From Roseisolibacter agri (GTDB taxonomy: Bacteria; Gemmatimonadota; Gemmatimonadetes; Gemmatimonadales; Gemmatimonadaceae), in assembly GCF_030159095.1 (NCBI RefSeq), contig NZ_BRXS01000001.1, positions 124,001 to 188,000 on the forward strand: a DNA stretch of 64,000 nucleotides, given 5' to 3'. How positions within the stretch are numbered: the first letter of the stretch is position 1; each line of letters opens with the position of its first letter. Positions 41,006 to 50,034 of this stretch are shown here, in pieces. Made by a program: the position numbers and the translations under genes. The notes below the pieces were generated by a model. The model searched no databases and was not told where the DNA came from. It saw nothing but the letters and a program-made list of their open reading frames with translations.

Positions 41006-43991
41006 TCTCCGACGGCCCACCCTCCTCGCGTTCCTGCTGGCCGCCGCGCCGGCGGCGCTCCACGCGCAGACCGACGACGAGGCGCCCGCGAGCGCCGCCG
41101 CGCGCGCCGTGCGCGTGCCGCCGTTCCGCGTGCTCGCCTTCACCGACACCGCGGGCGCGCGCATCGAGGTGACGCTGTCGCCCGCGACGACGGGTGCCAT
41201 CGCCGTGTCGAAGGACGGCGTCTCGCCGGCGGCGCTGGCGAACGCGCCGGTGCGCGCGACCATCACGCCCGTCGCCGGCGGCGCGCCGCTCTGGTCGGGT
41301 GAGCTGGGCCGCATGAGCGTCGGCCCCGACGGCGTGGCGAAGCTGGTCGCGCGCACGCCGCGCCTGGCGCCCGCGCGCTGGAGCCCGCAGTCGCCCACGC
41401 TGTACACGTTGACCGTGGACGTCGGCGCCGGACGGCTCGCGGACACGACGCGCATCGGCTTCCGCACCATCGGCGCGAACGAGGGCCGGCTCTTCCTCAA
41501 CGGGCGGCCGCTCTTCCTGCGCGGCAACGCGATCAACCCGCCCGAGCGCAACCTCCCGGACTCGCTGAGCGAGAGCCCGCGCTTCGCGCGCGACTACCTG
41601 CGCTACATGAAGGGCATCGGCGTCAACGTCGTGCGCTTCACGCGGCCGTCGCAGGTCTGGATGGACGCGGCCGACGAGGTCGGGATGCTCGTCTTCCAGG
41701 GCCACTACGGCACGCCCAACGGCGCGTCGTCCACGAAGCCGCCGCAGGTGTCGCTGGACGAGAGCGAGCGGTGGTACCGCGACCGCGTCATCGCGCCGCA
41801 GGCCAACCACCCGAGCGTCGTCGTCTACGCGCTCTCGAACGAGCAGGCCGCGCCCGAGATCAGCTACCTGAAGACGGGCCACGCGGAGGTCGCCGCCTTC
41901 CTGGGCGAGATGCACGCGCGGCTGTCGAGGTGGGACGACACGCGCCTCTACATCGGCAACGCGGGCTACGGCTTCGGCCGCGGCGGCGAGGTGTGCGACA
42001 TCCACCGCTACTGGGGCTGGTACTACAACTCGGCCCTCAGCTTCTACACGCTGCGCGATCCGAAGATCTGTTGGCGCTCGGACGCGAAGCAGCCGATCAC
42101 GCTCACCGAGGCGGTCGGCAACTACACGGGCCCCGACGGCCGCTACAACCTCGCGTCCAACACGAAGCAGCCCGAGTCGCAGCTGAACTGGACCGGCCAC
42201 GCGCCGGACGCCGAGCAGGGGCCGCGCGCGCTGGCGTACCAGGCGTGGGTGGCGGGGCAGGGGATCGAGATCACGCGCCGCCTGCGCGCGCGCAACCCGT
42301 ACCTCGCGGGGCTGCTGCCGTTCACCATCGTCTTCCACGACTGGCACGGCATCACGAGCTTCGCCGGCATGCGCCCCAAGCCGGTCGCGGCGCAGTACGC
42401 GCGCTCCTACCAGCCGGTGCTCCTGAGCTGGGAGCTGTGGACGCCGCAGGTGTATGCGGGCAGCACGATCGCGCCGGTCGCGCACGTCGTGAACGACGCC
42501 GAGTCGGGCGAGGACCTGGCCGGGCTGTCGCTGCGCTGGACGCTCGCCGACGCGTCGGGCCGCGTGCGGCAGCAGGGCACGACGGCGATGCCGGACGTGC
42601 GCTACTTCGGCACCGGGCGCACGCCGCTCTCCGTGGCGCTGCCGGCCGACCTCGCGACGGGGAGCTACACGCTGGCCGGCGTGCTGACGCGCGGCGCCGA
42701 CACGCTGTCGCGCAACCAGACGTCGCTGTGGGTCGCGCAGCCCGCGTTCGCGCGGCCGGCCGCCGCGGCGCCCGCGCGCCGCATCGTGCTGCTCGACGAC
42801 TCGGCCGGCGCCACGGGCCGCGCCCTCACGCGCCTCGGGCTGCCGCACCGCGCGGCCGCCACGCTCGGCGCGCTCGACGCGGCGCGCGATGCGCTCGTGA
42901 TCGGTGACGGCGCGTGGAGCGCCGCGGCGACGCGCGACACGGCGCGGCTGCGCGCCTTCGTGGCCGCGGGCGGACGCGTCCTGGTGCTGCCGCAGCGGCC
43001 CGACCGCTTCGACGCGTCGTGGCTGCCCGCGCGCATCACGCTGCAGACGGAGCAGCTCGACCATCCGGACGTCTATCCCGGCGGCCGCCCGTTCCGGAAC
43101 GGGATGTCGATCAACCCCGAGCGTCCCGACCATCCGGTGCTCGCGGGGCTCGACCGCGATCGCCTCTTCCTCTGGTCCGACTGGACGCGCTGGGACGACG
43201 CGAGGCCCGGCTTCCCCGAGGTCTATCCGGTGACGCGCGGCTTCGTCGTCGCCGATCCGGCGCGCCTCGGCCGGGTCGCGGTGCTCGCCAACTACGACCA
43301 CGGCCTCGAGGGCGTCGCGCTGGCCGAGCTGTTCGACGGGCGCGGCTCGGTGCTCGTGTCGGGCTTCGACGTCGTGCATCGCGCCGGCCTCGACCCGGCC
43401 GCCGACCGCCTGCTCGGCAACATGGTGCGCTACATGGCGTCCGCGGACGCGCACGAGGCGCACCCGCTCGTCGACCGCAAGATCACGTGGGGCGACTACG
43501 CGTCCGAGCGCGGGCTCGTCACCGGCATCTACAACGGCCTGTTGCTGCACACGGTGCCCGTGATCCCCGACGGCATGAAGGGCGCACGCACGATCCGCGT
43601 GGACTCGACCGGTTTCGCCTTCGCGGGCGCGTTCGGCGGCTGGAACACGAACCCGTCCATCCAGTACGTCGGCCGCGGCCGCCGGCCATACGGCCCCTTC
43701 ACGTTCACGCTCGGCGGCGCGGTGCGGCTGGAGAAGGGCACGCCAGCGACCGGCGAGGGGCGCGTGTGGCTGCGCGTGCCCGCCGGCCGCCGCACGATGA
43801 CGACGGTCGTGCACAACCAGGCCACCGACGCGAAGACGCTGGAGATCAAGCTGAACGGCGCGCGGCAGCAGGTCAGCGTGCCCGCCGGGCAGACGATCAC
43901 CGTCGAGACGCCGCTGGCCAACGCGACCGCGCTCGCCCTCACCTACCGGGGCGATCGCCGCCTCGTGCTGCTGGAGACCGACTTCCGATGA
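41001..43991 (+). CDS. Secreted GH2-like glycoside hydrolase with C-terminal beta domains
   Basis: 996-residue exported protein. From the ATG at 41001 a signal peptide (TLLAFLLAAAPAALHAQ) is immediate. The N-terminal part is a GH2-type sandwich, followed by the barrel entry 'LFLNGRPLFLRGNAINPPER' and 'VNVVRFTRPSQVWMDAADEV'. Acid/base Glu281 is in ALSNEQAAPE and the candidate nucleophile Glu370 in LTEAVGNY. Residues 560-850 contain a Rossmann-like ThuA/GATase-type segment ('ALVIGDGAWSAAATRDTARL', 'GGRVLVLPQRPDRF'), and the C-terminus is a beta domain. The open frame extends to 40806 but crosses repeat DNA. Stop overlaps the SDR start (ATGA). Confidence 0.82.
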   Translation: MTLRRPTLLAFLLAAAPAALHAQTDDEAPASAAARAVRVPPFRVLAFTDTAGARIEVTLSPATTGAIAVSKDGVSPAALANAPVRATITPVAGGAPLWSGELGRMSVGPDGVAKLVARTPRLAPARWSPQSPTLYTLTVDVGAGRLADTTRIGFRTIGANEGRLFLNGRPLFLRGNAINPPERNLPDSLSESPRFARDYLRYMKGIGVNVVRFTRPSQVWMDAADEVGMLVFQGHYGTPNGASSTKPPQVSLDESERWYRDRVIAPQANHPSVVVYALSNEQAAPEISYLKTGHAEVAAFLGEMHARLSRWDDTRLYIGNAGYGFGRGGEVCDIHRYWGWYYNSALSFYTLRDPKICWRSDAKQPITLTEAVGNYTGPDGRYNLASNTKQPESQLNWTGHAPDAEQGPRALAYQAWVAGQGIEITRRLRARNPYLAGLLPFTIVFHDWHGITSFAGMRPKPVAAQYARSYQPVLLSWELWTPQVYAGSTIAPVAHVVNDAESGEDLAGLSLRWTLADASGRVRQQGTTAMPDVRYFGTGRTPLSVALPADLATGSYTLAGVLTRGADTLSRNQTSLWVAQPAFARPAAAAPARRIVLLDDSAGATGRALTRLGLPHRAAATLGALDAARDALVIGDGAWSAAATRDTARLRAFVAAGGRVLVLPQRPDRFDASWLPARITLQTEQLDHPDVYPGGRPFRNGMSINPERPDHPVLAGLDRDRLFLWSDWTRWDDARPGFPEVYPVTRGFVVADPARLGRVAVLANYDHGLEGVALAELFDGRGSVLVSGFDVVHRAGLDPAADRLLGNMVRYMASADAHEAHPLVDRKITWGDYASERGLVTGIYNGLLLHTVPVIPDGMKGARTIRVDSTGFAFAGAFGGWNTNPSIQYVGRGRRPYGPFTFTLGGAVRLEKGTPATGEGRVWLRVPAGRRTMTTVVHNQATDAKTLEIKLNGARQQVSVPAGQTITVETPLANATALALTYRGDRRLVLLETDFR

Positions 43992-44815
43992 CCGCGATGC
44001 CCGCTGCGAATCCGTTCGACCTCACCGGCCGCGTCGCCGTCGTCACCGGCGGCACCGGCGTCCTCGGGGGCCAGATGGCCGAGGGCCTCGCGCGTGCCGG
44101 CGCCCGCGTGGCGGTGCTCGGCCGCCGCCGCGATGCCGGCGAGGAGCGCGCCGCCGCGCTGCGCGAGACTGGCGCGGAAGCGATGGCGCTCGCCGCCGAC
44201 GTGCTCGACGAGGGCGCGCTGCGCGCCGCGCGCGACGAGGTCGTGGGCCGGTGGGGACGCGTGGACATCCTGATCAACGCCGCCGGCGGCAACGTCGCGC
44301 GCGCGCGCACCGACGGCGTGCCGCCGTTCGGGATGCCGATGGACGCGTTCGACGAGGTGGTGAAGCTCAACCTGCACGGGAGCGTCGCGCCGTCGCTGAT
44401 GTTCGGCGCCGCGATGGCCGAGCAGGGCAAGGGGAGCATCGTCAACATCTCCTCGATGGCGGCGATGCAGGCCATCAGCGGCGTCCTGGGCTACTCGGTG
44501 GCCAAGGCGGCGATCGACAACTTCACGAAGTGGCTGGCCGTGGACCTGGCGCGCAAGTGCGGCGCGGGGCTGCGCGTCAACGCGATCGCGCCGGGCTTCT
44601 TCCTCGCGCACCAGAACCGCGGCGTGCTGGTGAACGAGGACGGCAGCTACACCGACCGCGCGAAGACCGTCATCGCCCGCACGCCGATGGGCCGCTTCGG
44701 CGCGCCCGAGGAGCTGATCGGCGCGGTGGTGTTCCTGTGCAGCGACGCGGCCTCGTTCGTGACGGGCACGGTGCTGCCGGTGGACGGCGGCTTCAGCGCC
44801 TTCAGCGGCGTATGA
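43988..44815 (+). CDS. SDR oxidoreductase, probable D-mannonate oxidoreductase
   Basis: 275-residue classical short-chain dehydrogenase: cofactor motif TGGTGVLGG at about 20-28, 'NAAGGN' in place of NNAG, catalytic 'NISSMAA' and Tyr169-S-V-A-Lys173. 'GFFLAHQNRGVLVNEDGSYTD' resembles the SDR-type fructuronate reductases (UxuB/YjmF-like) found beside mannonate dehydratase. That assignment rests on context plus overall similarity; other sugar dehydrogenases are possible. If right, it reduces fructuronate to mannonate in the cytoplasm with NAD(P)H. It overlaps both neighbours by four bases (ATGA), so the locus is tightly coupled. Confidence 0.8.
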   Translation: MTAMPAANPFDLTGRVAVVTGGTGVLGGQMAEGLARAGARVAVLGRRRDAGEERAAALRETGAEAMALAADVLDEGALRAARDEVVGRWGRVDILINAAGGNVARARTDGVPPFGMPMDAFDEVVKLNLHGSVAPSLMFGAAMAEQGKGSIVNISSMAAMQAISGVLGYSVAKAAIDNFTKWLAVDLARKCGAGLRVNAIAPGFFLAHQNRGVLVNEDGSYTDRAKTVIARTPMGRFGAPEELIGAVVFLCSDAASFVTGTVLPVDGGFSAFSGV

Positions 44816-46278
44816 CCTTCGCGCTCCGCGCGCTCGCGGCGCTCGGCGCCTTCACGCTGGCGGCACCCGCGCACGCGCAGGTGACGCTGCATCCGCTGTT
44901 CGTGGACGGCGCGGTGCTGCAGCGCGGCGTGCGCCTGCCGGTGTGGGGCACGGCGCCCGCGGGCGAGCGCGTCACCGTCACCGTCGCCGGCCAGCGCGCG
45001 ACCGCGGTCGCCGGCGCCGACGGCGCGTGGCGCGTGCGGCTCGCGCCGCTCGCGGCGGGCGGCCCACACGTGCTGGTCGCCGCCGGCCGCGCCGACACGG
45101 CGCGCGCGCGCGACGTCCTGGTGGGCGAGGTGTGGGTCGCCGGCGGGCAGTCGAACATGGGCCTCGTGACGCGCCGCGTGCCGGGCGCCGACACGGTGCT
45201 CGCGCAGGCGCCAGACTCGGGGCTGCGCCTCTTCCTCGTGGGCCAGGACTCGGCCGACGCGCCGATCGCCGCGCCGCGGCGCGGGACGTGGACGCGCGCC
45301 GACTCGGCCACCGTCGCGGGCTTCTCCGCCGTCGCGTACTACTTCGCGCGCGACCTGCGGCGGCGGCTCGGCGTGCCGGTGGGCATCATCGGCTCGTACT
45401 GGGGCGGCACGACCGCCGAGACCTGGGCGTCGCGCCCGGCGATGGACCGCGTGCCCGCGCTGCAGCCGCTGCTGGCGCGCTTCGACGCCGAGCAGCGCGA
45501 CCCGTCGCTGCGGAAGCTGCCGCTGCCGAAGGCGCCCAAGCGTCCTGCGATCCTCTACAACGCGATGATCGCCTCGCTGCAGCCGTACGCCATCAGGGGC
45601 GCGATCTGGTACCAGGGCGAGTCGAACGCGGGGCGCGCGACGGAGTACCGCGCGCTCTTCCCCGCCGTGATCGACGGCTGGCGCGCGGGCTGGGGGCAGG
45701 GCGACTTCCCGTTCCTCTTCGTGCAGCTCCCCGGCTACCTGCCCGACACCGTCGAGACGCCGCGCGCCAACTGGGCGCAGCTCCGCGCCGCGCAGCTGCA
45801 CGTCGCGCGCACCGTGCCGAACGTCGGCATGATCGTCTCGCACGACCAGGGCGAGCCGCACGACCTGCATCCCACGCGCAAGGACGTCGTGGGCGCGCGG
45901 CTGGCGCGCGCGGCACGCGCGCTCGCGTACGGCGAGCCCGTCGCGTGGGCCGGCCCGCGCTTCGAGGCGCTGCGCGTGCGTGGCGACACCGCCGAGCTGA
46001 CCTTCTCGCACGCGCGCACGCTGGTGGCGCGCGGCGACACGCTCGCGGGCTTCGAGCTCGCGGGCGCCGACGGCCGCTGGGTGCCCGCGCGCGCCGTCGT
46101 GCGCGGCGCGCGCGTGCTGGCCTGGAGCCCCGCCCTGCGCGCGCCGACGGCGGCGCGCTACGGCTGGCGCGACTTCCCGATCGCCAACCTGACCGACACC
46201 GACGGCCTCCCGGCCTCGCCCTTCCGCACCGACGACGCGCCGGCCGGCCGCACGGCCGGCGCTTCCTCCCGCCGCTGA
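44812..46278 (+). CDS. Sialate O-acetylesterase-type (SASA/DUF303) carbohydrate esterase
   Basis: 488-residue secreted SGNH-like esterase. Signal peptide to about residue 22. The N-terminal strand domain 'FVDGAVLQRGVRLPVWGTAP' is typical of the sialate O-acetylesterase family. The nucleophile Ser114 is in VAGGQSNMG, 'GSYWGGTTAETWAS' is the oxyanion block, 'IWYQGESNAGRATEYRALFP' is the family signature, and the catalytic Asp351/His353 are in DLHPTRK. In utilisation loci these act as acetylxylan or general glycan acetylesterases, so the substrate is probably acetylated. Last residues are low-complexity. ATG at 44812 overlaps the SDR stop. Confidence 0.92.
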   Translation: MTFALRALAALGAFTLAAPAHAQVTLHPLFVDGAVLQRGVRLPVWGTAPAGERVTVTVAGQRATAVAGADGAWRVRLAPLAAGGPHVLVAAGRADTARARDVLVGEVWVAGGQSNMGLVTRRVPGADTVLAQAPDSGLRLFLVGQDSADAPIAAPRRGTWTRADSATVAGFSAVAYYFARDLRRRLGVPVGIIGSYWGGTTAETWASRPAMDRVPALQPLLARFDAEQRDPSLRKLPLPKAPKRPAILYNAMIASLQPYAIRGAIWYQGESNAGRATEYRALFPAVIDGWRAGWGQGDFPFLFVQLPGYLPDTVETPRANWAQLRAAQLHVARTVPNVGMIVSHDQGEPHDLHPTRKDVVGARLARAARALAYGEPVAWAGPRFEALRVRGDTAELTFSHARTLVARGDTLAGFELAGADGRWVPARAVVRGARVLAWSPALRAPTAARYGWRDFPIANLTDTDGLPASPFRTDDAPAGRTAGASSRR

Positions 46279-46283
46279 TCGAC

Positions 46284-47387
46284 ATGAAGCTCGGACTCGG
46301 ACTGTACCGCAGCCTGCTCACGCCCGACAACTTCGCGTTCGCGAAGCAGGCCGGCGTGACGCACCTGATCGTCCACCTGGTGGACTACTTCAAGGGCGCG
46401 ACGCCCAACCTCACCAGCGGCCCGCCGACGCTCGGCTGGGGCGTGACGCAGAACCAGGACCGGCCCTGGACCTACGAGGAGCTGGTCGCGATCAAGAAGG
46501 AGATCGAGGGCGCGGGCCTGACGTGGGAGGCGATCGAGAACTTCGATCCCTCGCACTGGCACGACGTGCTGCTCGACGGCCCGAAGAAGGTGCAGCAGAT
46601 GGAGAACCTGAAGCGCACGATCCAGGCGATCGGCCGCGCGGGCATTCCCATCATGGGCTACAACTTCAGCATCGCGGGCGTGTGGGGCTGGACGAAGGGC
46701 CCGTACGGCCGCGGCGGCGCGAAGGCGCTGGTCTACGACGAGTCGAAGATTGACAAGGCCACGCCGCTGCCGAACGGCATGGTGTGGAACATGGTCTACG
46801 ACCCCGACGCGCCCGAGGGCGTCGTCGCGCCCATCAGCAGCGACGAGATCTGGCAGCGGCTCGAGTGGTTCCTGCAGCAGATCCTGCCGGTGGCCGAGGA
46901 GAACGGCGTGCGCATGGCGCTGCACCCGGACGATCCGCCGACGGATGCGCTGCGCGGCGGCGCGCGGCTGGTGAACACGCCCGGCAAGTACCAGCGCATG
47001 CTGGATCTCGTCCCCAGCTCGTCGAGCGCGCTGGAGTACTGCCTCGGCTCCCTGCAGGAGATGGCCGAGGGCGACGTGTACGAGGCGACCGAGCACTACG
47101 GCCGTCTGGGCAAGATCGCCTACGTCCACTTCCGCAACGTGCGCGGCAAGGTGCCGCACTACCAGGAGGTGTTCGTGGACGAGGGGGACCTCGACATGAT
47201 CCGCGTGCTGTCGATCCTGCGCGACGTGCAGTTCGACGGCGTGATCATCCCGGACCACACGCCCGAGATGACGTGCGGCGCGCCGTGGCACGCGGGGATG
47301 GCGTTCGCGCTGGGCTACATCAAGGCCGCGATGCAGGCCGTCGATCGCTACGACGCGGGACGGGTGGTCGCGGCGGCGGCGCGCTGA
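46284..47387 (+). CDS. uxuA: Mannonate dehydratase
   Basis: 367-residue UxuA-type enzyme that dehydrates D-mannonate to 2-keto-3-deoxygluconate. The barrel starts 'KLGLGLYRSLLTPDNFAFAKQAG'. The active-site segments are visible: 'IAGVWGW' region, the metal-binding 'MALHPDDPP', 'LEYCLGSLQEM', 'YVHFRNVRGKVPHYQEVFVD' and 'IIPDHTPEM'. Shorter and longer UxuA classes exist; this one matches the shorter form. It lies five bases after the esterase gene and ends the co-directional run of the locus. The downstream enzymes (KDG kinase, aldolase) and uronate isomerase are not in the window. Confidence 0.93.
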   Translation: MKLGLGLYRSLLTPDNFAFAKQAGVTHLIVHLVDYFKGATPNLTSGPPTLGWGVTQNQDRPWTYEELVAIKKEIEGAGLTWEAIENFDPSHWHDVLLDGPKKVQQMENLKRTIQAIGRAGIPIMGYNFSIAGVWGWTKGPYGRGGAKALVYDESKIDKATPLPNGMVWNMVYDPDAPEGVVAPISSDEIWQRLEWFLQQILPVAEENGVRMALHPDDPPTDALRGGARLVNTPGKYQRMLDLVPSSSSALEYCLGSLQEMAEGDVYEATEHYGRLGKIAYVHFRNVRGKVPHYQEVFVDEGDLDMIRVLSILRDVQFDGVIIPDHTPEMTCGAPWHAGMAFALGYIKAAMQAVDRYDAGRVVAAAAR

Positions 47388-47729
47388 GTTCGAGGGGGCG
47401 AGTTCGGTGCGCCGGCGCGGGCGCGCGGGGCAGCCGCTCCCGCCGCTGCGACGCCGGCCGCTGCGGAGCCATGATCGCGCTCCGCGCATCACGTCTCCTT
47501 GCTGGCGTCGCGGCGGCGTCCACGGCCGCTCCGCGCGCCCTCGCCCGTGCATCGACTCGCTTGCAACCCAGGTTCGCACGGCCAGGCGCGCCTCGTACGC
47601 GTCGTCGCGCGCGCGACGGTGAAAGGGTGCGCGAGCCGCAAATCCGTGAGCGCACGAAGCAGTAGCATCGCCCGGCGTCACCGCTCGTGCCGCCGGTTCC
47701 CGTCCCGACCATCGTCCGGAGGTTGCCGC
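47388..47729. other. Spacer after the utilisation locus, nothing recognised
   Basis: 342 bases without a supported gene. It is very GC-rich at its left end and less so near 47570-47670. A short open frame crosses it on the plus strand, but it is only the upstream extension of the next gene. There is no repeat of the families found elsewhere and no clear terminator. A GGAGG ribosome-binding site ends it, about 8 bases before the next start codon. Confidence 0.5.
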
Positions 47730-49229
47730 ATGTCCGTGGCCGTTCCCCGTCGCATCCTCGCACCGCTGCTCGCCGCCGTCACCTGGGGGTGCGCCGACCC
47801 GACGCCCGTCGAGCGCGCGCTCCTCCCGCGCGACGGCGCGTCGGCCGACGTCGGTACGGCGGAGAGCCAGAGCCGCATCGTCGTCGACGCCTCGGAGCCG
47901 CAGGGCGACGTCATCCGCTTCGAGCGCGCGAGCACGCACTCGACGTCGAGCCCACTGCCCGGCGAGGCGACGCGCGACTACATGCGGCGGCTCGACCACG
48001 ACGTCGTGCGCACCTGGATCCAGGTCCGCTACGTCTACAACAACGGGAACGTCGACTACAACTATCCGTACGAGTCGAGCGGCGTCGGCGCCGAGGACGC
48101 GCTGCGCTTCTACGCGTCGGCGGGGAAGCAGGTGCTCGTCGCGCTCAGCGCCTACAACCCGACCTCGCAGTGGAAGCTGCCGCAGGGCGAGGCGTTCGAG
48201 ACGTTCCTGAAGGAGACGCTGGTCTACTACAAGACCAAGTACCCGAACATCCGCTTCATCCAGGTCGGCAACGAGCCGGACGCCGGCGACGAGACGATGG
48301 CGACGTACTACCCGATGTACCAGCGCTACTACCGCGCCGTGAACGCGGCCAACGCGGCGATGGGGCTCGGGAACGGGGACCGCCTGCTGATCACCAACGG
48401 CGCGTTCACCAGCAACACGGTGAACATGCTGCAGTACGCCGACGGCTTCCTCGCCGCGTACGCCGCCGATCCGGACCCGGCGAAGCGCCTCGACGTCTTC
48501 ACCTTCCACGTCTACGGCGAGACCGACCGTCCGGCGCAGCTGGGCGACGTGCGCCAGCGCATCGACGCGGCGATGGCGAAGCACGGGCTGCCGTCGATCC
48601 CGACGTTCGTGACCGAGTACGGCGTGTTCGGCGGCTCGACGCGTCCGGTGCGCTTCACCGACGCGCAGCTGGTGACGCTGCAGCCGGCCGGCCAGCTGAC
48701 CAAGGCGCTCTACCTCTACGAGAGCGGCGTCGACGAGGTGTTCAACTGGGCCATCCACCACGGCTCGCTGCCGATGAAGTCGCAGCTCGCGAACGTGCAG
48801 ACGGCCACGCCCTACCCGTACGGCAACGCCCTGCTGCTGGCGCGCGAGCTCTCGGCCCGCAAGACGCGCATCAGTGCCACGTCCAGCTACGTCAACTCGC
48901 TCGGCATCGGCACGCACGCGGTGGCGGCGATGAAGCCCGGCGACGGGATCGCGGTGCTGGTGTGGAACTACCACTGGCGCACGACGCCGACGCAGCCCGG
49001 CGCGTTCAACGTCCACATCAAGGGCATCCCGAGGTCGGCGGTCGGCGGCAGCCGGATGCGCGCGACCGTCTACGTCATCGACTCGAAGACGAACAACGTC
49101 TACACGAACCCCGCGCAGACGTCGCTCGTCCCGTCCAGCACGACCGAGATGGCCTACGCCGAGTCGGTCGACGTGCCGCTCGACCTCGAGCCGCACGCCG
49201 TCGCGCTCGTGCTGCTGACGCGGAAGTAG
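47730..49229 (+). CDS. GH39-like (clan GH-A) lipoprotein
   Basis: 499-residue probable lipoprotein (TWGC near residue 21 is an imperfect lipobox). It carries a TIM-barrel glycosidase-like domain: 'ATRDYMRRLDHDVVRTWIQV' at the barrel start, acid/base Glu182 in QVGNEPDAGDE, nucleophile Glu296 in FVTEYGVFGG, and a C-terminal beta-sandwich from about 400. The layout resembles GH39 or related exo-glycosidases, though the exact family is unclear. GGAGG ribosome-binding site before the ATG at 47730. It lies just outside the utilisation locus and could act with it. Its stop is only 23 bases from the convergent lectin-like gene. Confidence 0.78.
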   Translation: MSVAVPRRILAPLLAAVTWGCADPTPVERALLPRDGASADVGTAESQSRIVVDASEPQGDVIRFERASTHSTSSPLPGEATRDYMRRLDHDVVRTWIQVRYVYNNGNVDYNYPYESSGVGAEDALRFYASAGKQVLVALSAYNPTSQWKLPQGEAFETFLKETLVYYKTKYPNIRFIQVGNEPDAGDETMATYYPMYQRYYRAVNAANAAMGLGNGDRLLITNGAFTSNTVNMLQYADGFLAAYAADPDPAKRLDVFTFHVYGETDRPAQLGDVRQRIDAAMAKHGLPSIPTFVTEYGVFGGSTRPVRFTDAQLVTLQPAGQLTKALYLYESGVDEVFNWAIHHGSLPMKSQLANVQTATPYPYGNALLLARELSARKTRISATSSYVNSLGIGTHAVAAMKPGDGIAVLVWNYHWRTTPTQPGAFNVHIKGIPRSAVGGSRMRATVYVIDSKTNNVYTNPAQTSLVPSSTTEMAYAESVDVPLDLEPHAVALVLLTRK

Positions 49230-49252
49230 CGCTCGGCGCGCCGGGCGCCCGC

Positions 49253-49966
49253 TCAGCGCGCGAAGCAGTAGAACAGCCCGTCGCCGCCGGTCGCGCGCAG
49301 GTTCGCCTGACTGCACCCGCGCGACGCGTGCGCCGAGTTCCACGAGGTCGGCCGCTCGCCGCCACCCTGGCGGTCGTGATGGCCGACCTGCGCGCTTCCC
49401 GTCGAGTCGCTGCGCGTCCAGTTGCCGCAGGTGTGGTCGGCGGCGTCCGTGTAGGCCGTGCCGTCGGGCATCGAGCCGGTGAGGATGTCGTGGCGGTTCG
49501 GCGTGTCGCCGCGTCCGTTCACCGTGTCGCCTCGCTCGGTGAGCGATCCCGTCTTCCCCAGGCCGCTGGCCTCGGAGTGCAGCTCGGTGAGGTTGGCGGC
49601 GACGCGCACGCCGCGCGCGTTGTGCCACGGCCCCGTGCCGATGCGGTCGCGCGCGTTGACGGCCGCCTGCGCCGCCTGCGCGGCCGCGCTCAGGTAGGCG
49701 CGCCACGTCTTCCCGCGCACGCCCGCCGCCTCCGCGAGCCGCGCGCAGTGCGCATCCGCTCCCGCCAGCCCGCCGAGGTTGGCGCCGTCGCCCGGGCCGG
49801 CGCTCGTGAGGAAGAAGCTCATCGTCGTGTCGCCGCGCGCGCCGGTCGCGACGGTGGTCGTGGTGGTGGCGACGGTGGTGGTGCTGCCGCTGCTGCTGCT
49901 CGTGCTGCTGGTGGCGCAGGCCGCGCCGGCCAGCAGCGCGAGCGCGGCGGTGAGCGGATGACGCAT
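49253..49966 (-). CDS. Lectin-like secreted lipoprotein
   Basis: 237-residue lipoprotein: lipobox ALLAGAAC, a Ser/Thr-rich linker of about 25 residues, and a globular domain with conserved blocks 'FFLTSAGPGDGANLGGLAGA', 'GKTWRAYLS', 'VNARDRIGTGPWHNARGVRV', 'NGRGDTPNRHDILTGS', 'HTCGNWTRS', 'GSAQVGHHDRQGGG', 'SWNSAHASRGCSQANLRATG' and 'GLFYCFAR'. This is a recurrent bacterial surface domain related to endostatin/C-type-lectin-like folds. It contains four Cys, probably two disulfides. Function unknown; extracellular binding is likely. ATG at 49966. Confidence 0.8.
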   Translation of the reverse strand: MRHPLTAALALLAGAACATSSTSSSSGSTTTVATTTTTVATGARGDTTMSFFLTSAGPGDGANLGGLAGADAHCARLAEAAGVRGKTWRAYLSAAAQAAQAAVNARDRIGTGPWHNARGVRVAANLTELHSEASGLGKTGSLTERGDTVNGRGDTPNRHDILTGSMPDGTAYTDAADHTCGNWTRSDSTGSAQVGHHDRQGGGERPTSWNSAHASRGCSQANLRATGGDGLFYCFAR

Positions 49967-50034
49967 CGGGGTCCTCCCGTTCCGTTGTGGTGGACGTGGA
50001 GCCGGGGCGCGGGCGAACATACCGCGCGAGCACG

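Noticed and set aside
47388-47729. Upstream extension of the GH39-like gene as part of its protein
   Set aside because: The region before 47730 lacks protein-like pattern, and a GGAGG site and signal sequence place the start at 47730.
46158-50033. 1291-codon open frame on the minus strand
   Set aside because: Antisense to mannonate dehydratase, the GH39-like gene and others. It has no recognisable domain over most of its length, while the plus-strand products match known families.
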